5,906 bases of DNA from Minisyncoccota bacterium (GTDB taxonomy: Bacteria > Patescibacteriota > Minisyncoccia > Phycocordibacterales > Phycocordibacteraceae), in contig JALHML010000042.1 of assembly GCA_022844065.1 (NCBI GenBank), positions 1 through 5,906 on the forward strand, in the 5' to 3' direction. Positions 5,368 to 5,906 of the stretch are shown one piece after another (positions within the stretch are counted from its first letter, which is position 1; every line of letters begins with the position of its first letter). Below the pieces are notes generated by a model that was not told the DNA's origin, ran no database searches, and was given only the letters and a program-made list of their open reading frames with translations. A program made the position numbers and the translations under genes.

Positions 5368-5906
5368 ATGTCTGATTTTGTCGCACATAGCGAAAAACTC
5401 GGTGTTACGTTCAAGGACCTCAATCTATTGATTGAGGCGTTGACGCATCGTTCGTATCTAAACGAGAATCGCACTACGTCGGGGAGTCATAACGAGCGTC
5501 TTGAGTTCCTTGGCGATGCCGTTCTTGAGCTTGCGGTTACACACTTCCTGTTTACGAAGTTTCCAAACAAGCCTGAGGGCGACCTCACGGCGTACCGCGC
5601 TGCACTCGTGAACACGTACTCTCTCGCTGAGACTGCAGAAGGTCTCGGGGTTAACGACATGCTGCTTTTGTCGAAGGGCGAGAAGAAGGACATTGGCCGC
5701 GCGCGTCAGATTATTCTTGCGAATGCGTTTGAGGCCATTCTTGGCGCAGTTTATCTCGACCAGGGATACGAGGCAGCGGAAACATTCGTTGCGAAGAATC
5801 TCTATCCGAAGATTGATCTCGTTCTTAAGAACCGCACCTGGCAGGATGCCAAGAGTCAGTTCCAGGAGGTGGCACAAGACAAGAAGAGTATGACGCCGAC
5901 CTACAA
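5368..5906 (+). CDS. rnc: Ribonuclease III, N-terminal 179 residues, cut at window edge
   Basis: RNase III cuts double-stranded RNA, chiefly the rRNA precursor and structured mRNA leaders. The visible 179 codons hold the whole nuclease domain and the first part of the double-stranded RNA-binding domain. The family signature NERLEFLGDAVLEL is at 42-55, with E43, E46 and D50 matching catalytic E38/E41/D45 of E. coli. The second signature reads ILANAFEAILGAVYLD (116-131): E122 matches the essential E117, but N119 stands where E. coli has D114. The RNA-binding domain begins at about W158 with DAKSQFQEVAQ and is cut at residue 179, so 40-50 residues are probably missing. The start is set by family length (about 30 residues before the first signature) and by the promoter directly upstream; no Shine-Dalgarno exists. 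It follows nusB-Nudix in the same direction; NusB and RNase III both act on rRNA transcripts. Confidence 0.97.
   Translation, partial: MSDFVAHSEKLGVTFKDLNLLIEALTHRSYLNENRTTSGSHNERLEFLGDAVLELAVTHFLFTKFPNKPEGDLTAYRAALVNTYSLAETAEGLGVNDMLLLSKGEKKDIGRARQIILANAFEAILGAVYLDQGYEAAETFVAKNLYPKIDLVLKNRTWQDAKSQFQEVAQDKKSMTPTY

Noticed and set aside
4805..5386. Long minus-strand frame (193 codons) opposite nusB
   Set aside because: It is antisense to the clear NusB-Nudix frame, has no recognisable motifs, and is very rich in Arg, Leu and Lys as expected for a shadow frame.
1..5906. CRISPR arrays, insertion sequences, tRNA genes, prophage genes
   Set aside because: I saw no spaced direct repeats, transposase motifs, terminal inverted repeats or cloverleaf-like segments with a T-loop consensus.

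Overview
The window most likely comes from a bacterium of the Patescibacteria/CPR (Parcubacteria-like) group with roughly balanced GC. This is inferred from four things: a pilin whose N-terminal helix and following segment (TARAKARDANR...LRNALELYYLDNGQYP) have the form common in that group, a bL32 that lacks all four zinc cysteines, a NusB joined to a Nudix-like domain, and compact gene packing with almost no Shine-Dalgarno sequences. Standard stop codons (TAA, TAG) end the genes. I read no in-frame TGA in the coding regions, so nothing points to a recoded UGA.

Layout. (1) 1-2137, minus strand: the first 712 codons of DnaE, the replicative DNA polymerase III alpha subunit. Its C-terminal part lies beyond the left edge. 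(2) 2138-2232: a short divergent promoter region. (3) 2233-3582, plus strand: a tight three-gene unit of a small single-span membrane protein, a type IV pilin-like protein and RNase HII (rnhB), with gaps of 4 and 2 bases. (4) 3583-3988: about 400 bases without a convincing protein gene. It starts with a terminator-like hairpin and then has an unusually dense set of complementary segments, including pairings that form a pseudoknot. I read it as a structured RNA of unknown family, plus strand favoured but not proven. (5) 3989-4354: bL32 (rpmF) with a charged C-terminal extension, followed by a textbook intrinsic terminator. (6) 4439-5332: NusB fused to a degenerate Nudix domain. (7) 5368 to the right edge: the first 179 codons of RNase III (rnc).

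The genes are mostly housekeeping: replication (dnaE), RNA-DNA hybrid removal (rnhB), ribosome assembly and rRNA processing (bL32, NusB, RNase III), plus one pilus component. The last three all bear on making ribosomes: NusB supports antitermination on rRNA operons, RNase III cuts the rRNA precursor and bL32 joins the 50S subunit.

The less ordinary points are the unassigned structured region, the NusB-Nudix fusion with an eroded Nudix box, the cysteine-free bL32, a DnaE PHP domain that has lost several metal-site residues, and -10 promoter elements placed exactly six bases before the ATG of both dnaE and rnc, which predicts leaderless mRNAs.
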